DNA from: Clostridiales bacterium
Lineage (GTDB): Bacteria; Bacillota; Clostridia; Lachnospirales; Lachnospiraceae
DNA: 64,000 bases
Direction: 5' to 3'
Assembly (NCBI GenBank): GCA_012839295.1
Contig: DUNO01000010.1
Location: 1 to 64,000, forward strand
How positions within the stretch are numbered: position 1 is the first letter of the stretch; each line of letters starts with the position of its first letter. Of the stretch, positions 28,192 to 37,429 are shown piece after piece. The notes beneath the pieces are model-generated. The model ran no database searches and had not been told where the DNA came from. It saw only the letters and a list, made by a program, of their open reading frames with translations. The position numbers and the translations under genes are program-made.

Positions 28192-28503
28192 TTGAGGGAA
28201 CGGTACATAGCGCCATTCATAACGCTGGTAGCAGCGGTTATTACAAGCATAATTAACATAATAAATGAAGTGGAAATTGTTACAGCCTTAAAACGTTTAC
28301 TTCTGGTAATTATCATTTTTTATATTTTAGGACTAATTGTAAACAAAGTGGTGAAGGTGGCACTCATGAAATTTGACGGGGCAGAACAGACCGGGGAAGA
28401 AAAGGCGGGAGAGGACGAAGGGCAGCCGGAGGAAGAGCAAAGGCAGCAAGGTAACAGGCAGCAGGCAGCCAAACAACAGGCATCCGGAGAAAAACAGGAA
28501 TAA
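28192..28503 (+). CDS. Small membrane protein of unknown function, upstream of fliA
   Basis: The 103-residue product has two hydrophobic helices (about residues 6-24 and 34-53) and a highly charged Glu/Gln/Lys-rich tail from about residue 62. I chose the TTG start because GGGGGA lies 6 bases upstream. I do not recognise a named family. Small membrane proteins are often found just before the sigma factor in clostridial flagellar operons, which suggests but does not show a flagellar link. Confidence 0.7.
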   Translation: MRERYIAPFITLVAAVITSIINIINEVEIVTALKRLLLVIIIFYILGLIVNKVVKVALMKFDGAEQTGEEKAGEDEGQPEEEQRQQGNRQQAAKQQASGEKQE

Positions 28504-28541
28504 CTTCTGTGTAAACAGTTGGGTGGATTTCAGGAGGGGCT

Positions 28542-29309
28542 ATGAACGCAGATTACAAACAAAAGCTCTGGGAAGATTATACCAGAAAAAGAACTCCAGA
28601 ACTTCAGGAAAAGATAATAATTGAATATGCAGGGTTAGTAAAATTGGTAGCAGGCCGGCTCAGCATGTACTTGGGGTACAACGTCGAATACGACGATCTG
28701 GTTGGTTATGGTACCTTTGGCTTGATTGATGCCATAGATAAATTTGATCATATGAAGGGTGTCAAGTTTGAGACCTATGCCTCGCTGAGGATCCGGGGCG
28801 CAATTCTGGACCAGATCCGGAAGATGGACTGGATTCCCAGAAGCATCCGGCAAAAACAGAGGAAGATAGACCTGGCCTACCATAATTTAGAGGTAAAATA
28901 TGGGCGCATGGCCAATGAAGAGGAAGTTGCCACCGAGCTGGAGATATCGGTGGATGAGCTGGAGAGCTGGCAAAGCCAGACAAAGGTTGCTAACATCATT
29001 TCCCTGGATGAATTTATGGACCAGGGCTCCGAAGCAAAGGTAGAGCAAAGCCTGCAGGCTGATTATGACCAGCCGGACAGGATACTGGAGAAGCAGGAAT
29101 TAAAGGAAATTTTGGCGAAGGCCTTGGAAACATTAACGGAAAAAGAAAAAAAAGTAATAGTTCTTTATTACTATGAGGAATTGACATTAAAGGAAATCAG
29201 CCGTATCCTTGAGGTATCGGAATCCAGGATCTCACAGCTGCATACAAAGGCCTTGCAGAAGATGAAGCAGCGGCTGGGGAATAACATGGAACTTTTCGCA
29301 GGAATTTAA
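28542..29309 (+). CDS. fliA: Flagellar sigma factor FliA/SigD (sigma-28 type)
   Basis: The 255-residue sigma factor has region 2 with DDLVGYGTFGLIDAIDKFD and FETYASLRIRGAILDQIRKM, region 3 near WIPRSIRQKQRKID, and region 4 LKEISRILEVSESRISQLHT. It belongs to the FliA/WhiG group and would direct transcription of late flagellar genes such as flagellin, none of which are here. AGGAGGGG precedes the ATG. Confidence 0.96.
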   Translation: MNADYKQKLWEDYTRKRTPELQEKIIIEYAGLVKLVAGRLSMYLGYNVEYDDLVGYGTFGLIDAIDKFDHMKGVKFETYASLRIRGAILDQIRKMDWIPRSIRQKQRKIDLAYHNLEVKYGRMANEEEVATELEISVDELESWQSQTKVANIISLDEFMDQGSEAKVEQSLQADYDQPDRILEKQELKEILAKALETLTEKEKKVIVLYYYEELTLKEISRILEVSESRISQLHTKALQKMKQRLGNNMELFAGI

Positions 29310-29389
29310 AGCACTGATATCGCTTTTAATATAAATGTAGCTGCCGTTTTGGGGGCGGAAGCGGGGGATGAACACGTAGGAGGAGAAAT

Positions 29390-30991
29390 ATGAGCGGGAA
29401 GAATGGTTACTTTCAGTTGATGACAAAAGAGGATGGAACTTACTTAAGGCTCTATGGTCCGGAGGAAGGCGGGGTGCCGGTTCTTTATGATGAGGTCAGC
29501 AATTATCTGATGGACCAGAACGTGTATGACTTTGATAAGCTCGTTGTCGGAAGGGCTTTGAATACGCCTGAGGGAACTGCTGAGGTTAAGATATCATCCT
29601 TTTTAATGCCAAAGACAGATGAATCTGTTTGGGTTGAAATTTTGGAGGAGCGCATGTATGCCAGGGCGAGATTTTATCCCCCTGCAAACAATGGGATGCT
29701 GCTGTCCAAGGATGATATCATCAATGCGCTGGTCCGCAGAGGTGTAAAGTATGGGGTTGATGAAGAGGAGATCGGGAAATTCCTGAAGGAAAGAAGATAC
29801 TGTACGGACTATATCCTGGCCAGGGCTACCGCCCCGGTGCAGGGCAGGGATGCCAAGATTACATACCATTTTAATACTGACCTGACCTTAAAGCCCAAGA
29901 GAAATGAAGACGGCTCGGTGGATTTCCACCAGCTTGACATGATCAGCCATTGCAAAAAAGGAGGGCTGCTTGCAACCCTTACCCCCATGGAGCCTGGTAA
30001 ACCGGGGATTGATGTATGCGGAAATATTATCCGTCCCCTGAAGGTAAACAATAAAGTGCTGCGCCACGGTAAGAATATCCAGCTGTCCCCGGATGGACGG
30101 CAGATGTTTTCACTGGTGGACGGCCATGTGACCCTGACGGATGGCAGGGTATTTGTATCCGATACCTTCGAGGTGGGTGCAGACGTGGATGCCTCCACGG
30201 GGGATATCGTTTATGAAGGAAATGTAGTAGTCAAAGGGAATGTTATTACAGGCTATTCCATCCATGCAAGGGGCGACATCGAGGTAAATGGCGTAGTGGA
30301 AGGAGCCTACATTGAAGCGGGAGGACAAATTGTCTTAAAGCGCGGCATGCAGGGGATGAACAAGGGCGTCCTGAAGGCGGGCGGCAATGTTATTTCAAAA
30401 TTTCTTGAAAACGCTGAGGTAATCTCCGGCGGATATGTCTCCACAGAATCCATATTACATTGTAAGATTTCTGCCCAAGGTGATGTTATTGTCGGAGGAA
30501 AAAGAGGCTTTGTCACCGGCGGGGAAATACGTTCCGCCTCTATGATTTCAGTTCGGACGGCAGGCTCCATGATGGGGACTGTGACTTTATTAGAGGTTGG
30601 GATTGACCCGAAAATAATAGAGGAATTCAGGGAGCTTGAGAAAAAAATCGCCGTAATGATGGCTGATAAGGAAAAGCTTGCCCAGGCCCTGGCTTTATTT
30701 AGGAAAAAGCTTTCCATGGGTGCACAGATTTCCGATGAAAAGAAGGAATATTTAAAGCAGGTTACCCAGAACAATATCATGCTGGAGGCACAGATCAGGG
30801 AAGCCAGAAAGCGCTATGAGGATCTGAAAATCCAGGTGGATAACAATACTTCAGGGATAATCAAGGTGTCTGACATAGTTTATCCTGGAACGAAGCTTAC
30901 GATATCGAATGTGAATTATTTTGTCCGTGATGAGGTCCATCACAGCAAATTTGTACGGGACCGTGCAGATATCAAGGTAATGCCACTGTAA
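29390..30991 (+). CDS. FapA family (DUF342) protein
   Basis: The 533-residue protein has an N-terminal domain, a right-handed polymer-like region rich in G-x-V/I repeats (DIVYEGNVVVKGNVITGYSI, AEVISGGYVSTESI) around residues 200-400, and a coiled coil (about 405-485) before a C-terminal beta segment. This is DUF342/FapA architecture, common next to fliA in clostridia. Its role is unknown; flagellar polymer assembly or polarity have been proposed for relatives. AGGAGG lies before the ATG. Confidence 0.85.
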   Translation: MSGKNGYFQLMTKEDGTYLRLYGPEEGGVPVLYDEVSNYLMDQNVYDFDKLVVGRALNTPEGTAEVKISSFLMPKTDESVWVEILEERMYARARFYPPANNGMLLSKDDIINALVRRGVKYGVDEEEIGKFLKERRYCTDYILARATAPVQGRDAKITYHFNTDLTLKPKRNEDGSVDFHQLDMISHCKKGGLLATLTPMEPGKPGIDVCGNIIRPLKVNNKVLRHGKNIQLSPDGRQMFSLVDGHVTLTDGRVFVSDTFEVGADVDASTGDIVYEGNVVVKGNVITGYSIHARGDIEVNGVVEGAYIEAGGQIVLKRGMQGMNKGVLKAGGNVISKFLENAEVISGGYVSTESILHCKISAQGDVIVGGKRGFVTGGEIRSASMISVRTAGSMMGTVTLLEVGIDPKIIEEFRELEKKIAVMMADKEKLAQALALFRKKLSMGAQISDEKKEYLKQVTQNNIMLEAQIREARKRYEDLKIQVDNNTSGIIKVSDIVYPGTKLTISNVNYFVRDEVHHSKFVRDRADIKVMPL

Positions 30992-31032
30992 AACAGTGCA
31001 GATAATACCGCGGCAGCGGAGATGGAGGGAAT

Positions 31033-31335
31033 ATGTCCGTTAAACCCATTGACCTTATGAAGCTGCAGGAGGCGTCGCAGTATAAGCATATGGAAATCCA
31101 AAGGCAGCAGCATGCCCAGGAGGCATCCAGCCAGAATTTCCAGAGCATGATTGCCAACCAGCATAAAAAGCCCCAGGAAACCACAAAGTCGGAGAATCTG
31201 GAGCTTCATTATGATGCAAAGGAAAAGGGGAGCAATGAATATGTGGGTTCCCGCGGCCAGAAAAGGAAGGGGAAAAAGGAAGATAAGAAGGATAAGGAGC
31301 CTCCGAAAAGGGGAGGCTTTGATGTGTTAATTTGA
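31033..31335 (+). CDS. Small charged protein of the flagellar operon, function unknown
   Basis: A 100-residue Gln/Lys/Glu-rich protein starting MSVKPIDLMKLQEASQYKHM and ending in a basic stretch KRKGKKEDKKDKEPPKR. GGAGGGAAT lies before the ATG. No catalytic motif or membrane segment is visible. It resembles small hydrophilic proteins found at this position in clostridial flagellar operons, but I cannot name a family with confidence. Confidence 0.7.
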   Translation: MSVKPIDLMKLQEASQYKHMEIQRQQHAQEASSQNFQSMIANQHKKPQETTKSENLELHYDAKEKGSNEYVGSRGQKRKGKKEDKKDKEPPKRGGFDVLI

Positions 31336-31364
31336 TGGTGAATATTTTTAGAATGGAGATATAG

Positions 31365-32078
31365 ATGAGTCCGTTGGAAATTGTTTTAATTATTGCAGGT
31401 ATCATTGTGATTATTATTAGCTGCAGGCTTGTGGATAAGAATGGAAGGAGCGATGGGAAAAATACGGTCATTCCATTTTCTTTTGAGGAAAATGTGTCTG
31501 AGGAGGACAAGAAGAGGCTGATGGAGAAGCTTAGGGAGCGTTTGGACGATATCAGCGAGGAAATGATTATCAGGGCTGATGACACCCTGGGCAGGATATC
31601 GAATGAAAAAATAATTGCAGTGAATGAATTTTCTGACCAGATCCTTGAAAAGATAAAGCGTAACCATGAAGAAGTGGTATTTCTATATAATATGTTAAAT
31701 GACAAAGAAAAGGAAATGAAAGCCGCCATGAAGGAAATCGACCTCTCGAAAAAGAAGGTCCAGGAGATTATCGAAAGTAAGGCGGTGATTGAAAGGCTAC
31801 AGACGGCAAAGGGTACAAAAACAGCCGAGCTGGACCAGACTGTGGCAAGGTCTCAGCCCAAGCCTGTGCAGGAGCTGTTAAGGGATGTCCAGACAGCCCT
31901 GGAAACGGAGGAGCCCTCAGGCGGCAGCTTAAATTCCAACCATAATACACAAATCCTTAATCTATATTCCCAAGGCAAATCAGTGATGGAGATTTCAAGG
32001 CTCCTGGGAATGGGACAGGGGGAAGTGAAATTGGTGATTGATTTGTTCAAAGGGAGAAAGTCCATTACCATCGACTGA
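31365..32078 (+). CDS. Membrane-anchored coiled-coil protein with C-terminal DUF6115-like helix-turn-helix
   Basis: The 237-residue product starts with one membrane helix (about residues 3-20), continues as charged coiled coil (about 40-165) and ends with ILNLYSQGKSVMEISRLLGM and a following recognition-like helix, the DUF6115 pattern. Such proteins recur at the end of clostridial flagellar operons. The helix-turn-helix may bind DNA or act structurally; neither is shown here. Confidence 0.75.
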   Translation: MSPLEIVLIIAGIIVIIISCRLVDKNGRSDGKNTVIPFSFEENVSEEDKKRLMEKLRERLDDISEEMIIRADDTLGRISNEKIIAVNEFSDQILEKIKRNHEEVVFLYNMLNDKEKEMKAAMKEIDLSKKKVQEIIESKAVIERLQTAKGTKTAELDQTVARSQPKPVQELLRDVQTALETEEPSGGSLNSNHNTQILNLYSQGKSVMEISRLLGMGQGEVKLVIDLFKGRKSITID

Positions 32079-32202
32079 AAGCCGGTAAGGATGGGGCAGG
32101 GAGCTAATAGAAATGGTTGAGGCTGTGGGATGAATGCAAGCAAATCTTGATTGGCAGAAGGGCCATCTTGATTGACTTTGGTAAGGGAAGGCTTGGTAGA
32201 GG

Positions 32203-32805
32203 ATGAAATTGAAATATTATATGAGGGGTCTGGGGATAGGGATTATTCTTACGACCCTTATATTGACCATAGGAAATAGGACGATTCCGGACGAGGAGGT
32301 CATAAGACGTGCATCTGCACTCGGCATGGCCTTTAAGGACGAAGAGGATGACAAATTAAATAAAATGCTTGAGGGTAAAAGGGTGACACTGACGCCTGCA
32401 TTAACCCCGGCGCTGACAGCGGCACCGTCACAGACACCAGCAGATGGATCAAAGGATGGGCAGGAGGAGCAGCTGACAATCACTCCGGCCATAACAACGG
32501 CACCGGAACCAACTGTAGTTCAGGAGCCGTCGGTTACACCTGAGGCGGATTCAGAACGGGAGCCGGTGGCAGCGTCTGAGGCGGAGGGCGAAGCTGGGAA
32601 TGAAATAACCTTTTCGATTGAAAGGGGCATGAGCTCCGGGCAGGCAGCCGAGGTGTTAAAACAAGCCGGGCTTATTCAGGATGCGGAGGCCTTTAACAGG
32701 TATGTCATGGAGGAAGGAAAAGCAGGCGTTATTAAGGTAGGCGAGTTCAAGGTGAAAAAGGGTGCCAGCTATGATGAAATTATTAAGATCATAACCTCGG
32801 AATAA
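32203..32805 (+). CDS. MltG/YceG-like membrane protein lacking the catalytic domain
   Basis: The 200-residue protein has a short N-terminal membrane helix (about residues 7-24), a Thr/Pro/Glu-rich spacer, and a C-terminal domain (about 137-198) with FSIERGMSSGQAAEVLKQAG and FKVKKGASYDEIIKIITS. That domain matches the LysM-like N-terminal part of MltG/YceG, but the endolytic transglycosylase domain with its catalytic Glu is absent. It may bind glycan without cutting it. It ends the flagellar block. Confidence 0.72.
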   Translation: MKLKYYMRGLGIGIILTTLILTIGNRTIPDEEVIRRASALGMAFKDEEDDKLNKMLEGKRVTLTPALTPALTAAPSQTPADGSKDGQEEQLTITPAITTAPEPTVVQEPSVTPEADSEREPVAASEAEGEAGNEITFSIERGMSSGQAAEVLKQAGLIQDAEAFNRYVMEEGKAGVIKVGEFKVKKGASYDEIIKIITSE

Positions 32806-32894
32806 TTAGGCCGGCCTTAAGGGCTTGGGAGCACCGCTTCAAAATAATATCCATATCCGCAATAGTATGTGGAGGTATCATTTTAAAATAGTAC

Positions 32895-32923
32895 TTGCTA
32901 TCATTAATTTGATATGGTATAAT
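32895..32923 (+). promoter_or_regulatory. Sigma-A promoter for rpsB-tsf
   Basis: TTGCTA and TATAAT are separated by exactly 17 bases. The leader to the rpsB ATG is about 100 bases, long enough for autogenous control of ribosomal protein S2, but I see no defined motif. Confidence 0.8.
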
Positions 32924-33030
32924 CTTGTAGTCAAATTACACGCATATTGATTTCAGCAGTGGTGCCAACGAGCAGTGGTCTGTGGGAAATGTGATGTATG
33001 CGGAAGAAAACAACCAAATGGAGGTAAATT

Positions 33031-33786
33031 ATGAGCGTTATTTCAATGAAGCAGTTATTGGAAGCGGGTGTACATTTTGGACACCAGACAAGAAGATGGA
33101 ACCCTAAGATGGCGGAGTACATCTACACAGAGAGAAACGGTATCTATATCATCGACTTACAGAAGTCTGTAGGTAAGGTTGACGAAGCCTATACAGCGAT
33201 CAAGAACATTGTTGCTGACGGCGGATCCGTATTATTCGTTGGTACAAAGAAGCAGGCACAGGATGCTGTTAAATCAGAGGCTGAGCGTTGCGGCATGTAC
33301 TATGTAAATGAGAGATGGTTGGGCGGTATGTTAACTAACTTCAAGACCATCAAGAGCAGAATTGACAGGTTAAGGGAAATTGAGAAAATGGCTGAGGACG
33401 GTACTTTTGAAGTACTGCCTAAGAAAGAAGTTATCCAGTTAAAGAAGGAATGGGAAAAGCTTGAGAAGAACCTTGGCGGTATCAAGAACATGAAGAAGGC
33501 TCCCGATGCTATCTTCGTTGTAGATCCCAAGAAGGAAAGAATCTGTATCCAGGAAGCACATACCCTTGGTATTCCTTTGATCGGTATTGCCGATACTAAC
33601 TGTGACCCGGAAGAATTAGATTTTGTTATTCCTGGTAACGATGATGCCATCAGGGCAGTTAAATTAATCGTATCCAAGATGGCTGATGCTGTTATTGAAG
33701 CAAACCAGGGTGTTCAGTTAACGGATTCCTCCAGTAACGAAGCAGCTGGGGAAGAAGCCGGGCTGGCTGAGGCAATTGCTGAATAA
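33031..33786 (+). CDS. rpsB: 30S ribosomal protein S2
   Basis: The 251-residue protein starts [20 protein letters not shown] and contains [32 protein letters not shown] and [20 protein letters not shown], all invariant S2 features. GGAGGT precedes the ATG. It is paired with tsf, as in most bacteria, and preceded by a clear promoter, so it starts a new transcription unit after the flagellar operon. Confidence 0.99.
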   Translation: MSVISMKQLLEAGVHFGHQTRRWNPKMAEYIYTERNGIYIIDLQKSVGKVDEAYTAIKNIVADGGSVLFVGTKKQAQDAVKSEAERCGMYYVNERWLGGMLTNFKTIKSRIDRLREIEKMAEDGTFEVLPKKEVIQLKKEWEKLEKNLGGIKNMKKAPDAIFVVDPKKERICIQEAHTLGIPLIGIADTNCDPEELDFVIPGNDDAIRAVKLIVSKMADAVIEANQGVQLTDSSSNEAAGEEAGLAEAIAE

Positions 33787-33898
33787 TCCAGAGTTTTCAT
33801 TATGAACCAGGAAATGGTTCAATGATAGAGAATTGTAAGTACCCTGCCGGTAAATCATATGATATATCGGGCAGGGACACAAAAATGGAGGTTTAATA

Positions 33899-34831
33899 AT
33901 GGAAGTTACAGCTAAAATGGTAAAAGATTTGAGAGAAATGACCGGCGCCGGAATGATGGATTGTAAGAAGGCTCTTGCAGCAACAGAAGGCGATATGGAT
34001 AAAGCAGTAGAGTTCTTAAGAGAAAAAGGACTTGCAGCAGCTGAGAAAAAGGCTGGAAGAATCGCGGCAGAAGGTATGGTTGATGTTAATGTAAGCGCTG
34101 ATGCCAAGGTGGCAGCCATCGTTGAGGTTAACTCCGAGACAGACTTTGTTGCCAAGAATGAAAAGTTCAGGGATTTTGTTGCAGCAGTAGCAGCACAGGC
34201 AGCTAAGAGCTCCGCAGCAGATATCGATGCTTTCCTCGCAGAGGCATGGGCACTTGATTCCTCCAAGACAGTTAAAGAAGAATTGGCATCTATGATTGCG
34301 ATCATCGGTGAGAATATGACAATCAGAAGATTCGAGAAGGTTGTTGCTGGGAACGGTTTTGTAGTATCCTATATCCATGGCGGCGGAAGGATCGGTATCC
34401 TTGTAGACGTGGATTGCGCAGTAAATAATGAAGCAACACAGGAGGCTGCTAAGAATGTAGCTATGCAGATCGCAGCTTTATCTCCTAAATATGTTGACCA
34501 GTCTGAGATTTCTGCTGAGTTCATCGCTCATGAGAGAGAGATTTTAAAGGCTCAGATCATGAATGACCCTGCTAACTCCAAGAAGCCGGAGAACATCATC
34601 GAGAAGATGTTAGAGGGACGTTTACAGAAGGAATTAAAGGAATTCTGCCTTGTTGACCAGGCATATGTAAAAGACGGTGACCTGTCTGTCGGACAGTATC
34701 TTGCTAACGTTTCCAAGGAAGTTGGAGCAGATATGAAGATCAGACGCTTCGTTCGTTTTGAGACAGGCGAAGGTATTGAGAAGAAGGAAGAGAACTTCGC
34801 TGAAGAAGTTGCAAAGCAGATGGGACAGTAA
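33899..34831 (+). CDS. tsf: Elongation factor Ts
   Basis: EF-Ts exchanges GDP for GTP on EF-Tu. The 310-residue protein has the N-terminal UBA-like domain with LREMTGAGMMDCKKALAAT and the conserved EVNSETDFVAKNEKF, followed by the dimerisation domains. An ATG with GGAGG upstream starts it. A strong terminator follows. Confidence 0.99.
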   Translation: MEVTAKMVKDLREMTGAGMMDCKKALAATEGDMDKAVEFLREKGLAAAEKKAGRIAAEGMVDVNVSADAKVAAIVEVNSETDFVAKNEKFRDFVAAVAAQAAKSSAADIDAFLAEAWALDSSKTVKEELASMIAIIGENMTIRRFEKVVAGNGFVVSYIHGGGRIGILVDVDCAVNNEATQEAAKNVAMQIAALSPKYVDQSEISAEFIAHEREILKAQIMNDPANSKKPENIIEKMLEGRLQKELKEFCLVDQAYVKDGDLSVGQYLANVSKEVGADMKIRRFVRFETGEGIEKKEENFAEEVAKQMGQ

Positions 34832-34853
34832 TTTCGTAATTAAAATAATGTTT

Positions 34854-34887
34854 AACCGCCAGGAACCCAGTGTTTCCGGCGGTTTTT
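34854..34887 (+). terminator. Intrinsic terminator after tsf
   Basis: AACCGCC-A-GGAA pairs with TTCCGGCGGTT (one bulged A), followed by a run of five T. It closes the rpsB-tsf unit. Confidence 0.93.
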
Positions 34888-34910
34888 CTATATCTGGAGA
34901 AGTGACTTAA

Positions 34911-35084
34911 ATTATCGTAGACTTTCTGGGGAAAAACGGTAAAAGCTTAGGTGAAAATAAGCAAAAATATAATGATATAATAATTTTATATATGTTTATT
35001 GTAACAAGAAATATTAAGGATTATGAAAATTCCTTGGTTAGAGCAGTAGAGCCAAAAGAATTCCTTCAACAAAGAAATAGTTAG
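34911..35084 (+). pseudogene. Remnant of a PIN-domain (VapC-like) gene, C-terminal piece
   Basis: A short open stretch ends with MFIVTRNIKDYENSLVRAVE and PKEFL before a TAG stop. The pattern (F/Y)IVTRN-x-KDY/F-x-NS, then P-x-EFL, is the usual C-terminus of PIN-domain ribonuclease toxins, which includes the last active-site Asp. No start, no N-terminal domain and no antitoxin gene are visible, so this is a decayed fragment. Confidence is limited by its length of about 57 codons, of which about 30 look family-like. Confidence 0.6.
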
Positions 35085-35151
35085 AAGAGGTTATTCACGA
35101 GTGGATAGATATATAATTGAGAATTATGTGGCATCTAGTATTTAATACCTA

Positions 35152-35189
35152 ACCTCCCGGTACAAATTTGTCCTGGGAGGTCTTTTTTT
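35152..35189 (+). terminator. Intrinsic terminator downstream of the PIN remnant
   Basis: ACCTCCCGGTACAAA pairs with TTTGTCCTGGGAGGT (15 positions, one wobble, one mismatch), then seven T. It insulates the next gene from upstream transcripts. Confidence 0.9.
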
Positions 35190-35249
35190 ATGGGGGTAAG
35201 GGGATTTTAAGGTACTTAAAAAATTATCTCAGTAATACAGCTAAAGCCT

Positions 35250-35278
35250 TTGCGTATTGTCCACATTTGTGGTAGAAT
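35250..35278 (+). promoter_or_regulatory. Sigma-A promoter for the polysaccharide deacetylase gene
   Basis: TTGCGT and TAGAAT with a 17-base spacer lie 31 bases before the TTG start codon of the deacetylase. Confidence 0.7.
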
Positions 35279-35309
35279 GGGTTAGAGAATTTTAACTAGA
35301 GGTGAGTTT

Positions 35310-36437
35310 TTGCGAAGTAATAATGACATGGATACGATAGATAAAAGCTTGAAGTACAGGAGCGCTGAATATAGAAGGAGGAGAGTTAACCTCATTAAGA
35401 AGATAATTGTAACTGTAGCGGTAATCCTATTAGTCCTGCCAACAACCATATGTGTTGTCTTGGGCATACAGGTCAACCGGCTGCAGAAGCAGATAGAGGA
35501 GCTGTCGGAGGACGATGAAGGATATGGACCGTCTGGGGATGCGGATAATGAAACACATGTATCAGCCGCTGAGATACCGGATCAATCCGATGCCGGAGGG
35601 GATTCCTCTGGGAAAGGTGATTCTTCTGGAAATGAAAACCCGGATACAAAAGAAAACCCAGCTGTGACAGGAAAGCCGTCCGTGACGGAGAAACCGGCCG
35701 TAACAGGGGTACCGTCCACTGAGGATCCGGACAGCAATACGGATAAGGCGGGAAGCAGCCAGGACCAGACGGATAAAACTACAAAGGAAGATCAGATTTA
35801 TAAAGGGAAAAAGGTATACCTGACCTTTGATGACGGGCCGAGCATTTATACGGATGAGATTCTGGACATCCTGGCAAAATACCAGGTTAAGGCAACCTTT
35901 TTTGTAATTGGGAAGACGGATGAAAAATCAAAGGCAAGATATAAGCGGATCGTAGAGGAGGGACATACCCTCGGCATGCATTCCTATTCCCACAAATACA
36001 ATAAGATATATAATTCCTTGGAAGATTTTGATAAGGACTTTACAAAACTAAGGAAATTGTTATATGATACTACTGGGTATAAGCCCATGATTTACCGGTT
36101 CCCGGGTGGCAGTAACAATATGGTGAATAAGCATGGGATGGATGAGTTCATCCGGTATTTGAATAAGAAATCAATTGCTTATTATGATTGGAATGTCGTA
36201 AATGGGGATGCCACCGGAGTGGAGTATACAAAGCAGCAGCTTATAAAAAATGTTCTGGACGGGGTAACAACGAAGAACACCTCCATCGTGCTTATGCATG
36301 ATTCGGCGGCAAAGAGGGCGACGGTAGATTCACTTCCTAAGCTTTTGAAGGAGCTGACTGAAAAGGGGGCGGAGATCCTGCCCATTGATGAAGAAGTTAA
36401 ACCAATCCAAATGATAAAGGCCGATTCCATAAAATAA
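35310..36437 (+). CDS. Membrane-anchored polysaccharide/peptidoglycan deacetylase (NodB domain)
   Basis: The 375-residue product has a basic N-terminus, a membrane helix (about residues 27-52), a Ser/Thr/Pro/Asp-rich linker (about 70-165) and a NodB domain (about 170-365) with VYLTFDDGPSIYTDEILDIL (catalytic Asp and metal Asp), metal ligands HSYSH, and YRFPGG. It would deacetylate N-acetylglucosamine in cell-wall glycan outside the cell. The TTG start has GGTGAG upstream; an ATG at 35328 is the alternative. It is followed by a bactofilin gene. Confidence 0.92.
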   Translation: MRSNNDMDTIDKSLKYRSAEYRRRRVNLIKKIIVTVAVILLVLPTTICVVLGIQVNRLQKQIEELSEDDEGYGPSGDADNETHVSAAEIPDQSDAGGDSSGKGDSSGNENPDTKENPAVTGKPSVTEKPAVTGVPSTEDPDSNTDKAGSSQDQTDKTTKEDQIYKGKKVYLTFDDGPSIYTDEILDILAKYQVKATFFVIGKTDEKSKARYKRIVEEGHTLGMHSYSHKYNKIYNSLEDFDKDFTKLRKLLYDTTGYKPMIYRFPGGSNNMVNKHGMDEFIRYLNKKSIAYYDWNVVNGDATGVEYTKQQLIKNVLDGVTTKNTSIVLMHDSAAKRATVDSLPKLLKELTEKGAEILPIDEEVKPIQMIKADSIK

Positions 36438-36459
36438 ACCAATATAGGGAGGTATTTGT

Positions 36460-37383
36460 ATGGGCTTTTTTAAAGAGCTTAAAGATGATTTATCCCAGGC
36501 CATGAATGAATTATTGCCGGAGGAGGAGCAGGAATCCGGGGAAGAGCTGGTAAATACCCTTGATCCGGAAGAGGATGAGCAGAAACCGGAGGATGACTAT
36601 GGCAATAAGGAGCTGGAGGAATGGCTGGGGGAGTATGAAGGGGAGGATGGAAACGTTGCAGCCGCCCTTTTAGAAGACGAGCTTTTGCCAGAGGACACAG
36701 AAATGCCAGAAACACATTCAAAAGACTTAAAGGAAGAAGAGGAAGACGATATGGAAGAAAATATTGATTTGGAATTGCTGGAAGAAATGAGCAAAGCCTC
36801 CATGGAGGAGTCTTTGGAGGAAACAGGGGAAGCTTCCCTCATGGAGACATTGGAAGGGATGAACCTGGAAGGGGACAAGGATGCGGAGGATGAAAAAGAG
36901 CAATCTGCGTCAAAGTTAAAAAGCAGTTCGTCAGTAATTGATGATGAAGTCACGGTTATCTCCAAGGGGACAACCATCAATGGAAGTATCTCTTCGGATG
37001 GTTCCCTGGATATCATGGGTAACATCACCGGTGATGTTGAGTGCTTGGGCAAATTATCCATCACGGGCAGGATAAAGGGGAATTCCTCTGCCTCTGAGGT
37101 ATACGTTAATACGGAACGTCTTGAGGGCAGCATTTCCAGTGAAGGAAGTATTAAAATCGGTTTAGGTACGGTTGTCATTGGTGACATCATGGCTACCTCA
37201 GGCGTAATTGCAGGTGCGGTTAAGGGTGAGATCGATGTAAACGGGCCGATTGTGATTGATTCTACTGCCATCATCAAGGGCAACATTAAGGCTAAATCCG
37301 TGCAGATTAATAATGGTGCGGTAATCGAAGGCTTCTGCTCCTTAAGCTACTCTGCAGTTGACGTGGATAATATATTTGAATAA
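36460..37383 (+). CDS. Bactofilin family protein with long acidic N-terminal region
   Basis: The C-terminal 145 residues form the bactofilin (DUF583) beta-helix: VTVISKGTTINGSISSDGSL, DIMGNITGDVECLGKLSITG, then repeated G-x-I/V turns. Bactofilins polymerise spontaneously into filaments. The first 155 residues are unusually acidic (runs of Glu/Asp), far longer than the short tails of most bactofilins. Its pairing with a wall-glycan deacetylase suggests a role in localised cell-wall work. It precedes pyrH by 46 bases. Confidence 0.9.
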   Translation: MGFFKELKDDLSQAMNELLPEEEQESGEELVNTLDPEEDEQKPEDDYGNKELEEWLGEYEGEDGNVAAALLEDELLPEDTEMPETHSKDLKEEEEDDMEENIDLELLEEMSKASMEESLEETGEASLMETLEGMNLEGDKDAEDEKEQSASKLKSSSSVIDDEVTVISKGTTINGSISSDGSLDIMGNITGDVECLGKLSITGRIKGNSSASEVYVNTERLEGSISSEGSIKIGLGTVVIGDIMATSGVIAGAVKGEIDVNGPIVIDSTAIIKGNIKAKSVQINNGAVIEGFCSLSYSAVDVDNIFE

Positions 37384-37429
37384 CAGGGTGGCTACGCGCC
37401 CTGGGTTTTGTGGAGGCAAATTTATCAGT

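Noticed and set aside
32923-33030. Riboswitch in the rpsB leader
   Set aside because: No known riboswitch core or terminator/antiterminator pair could be recognised in about 100 bases.
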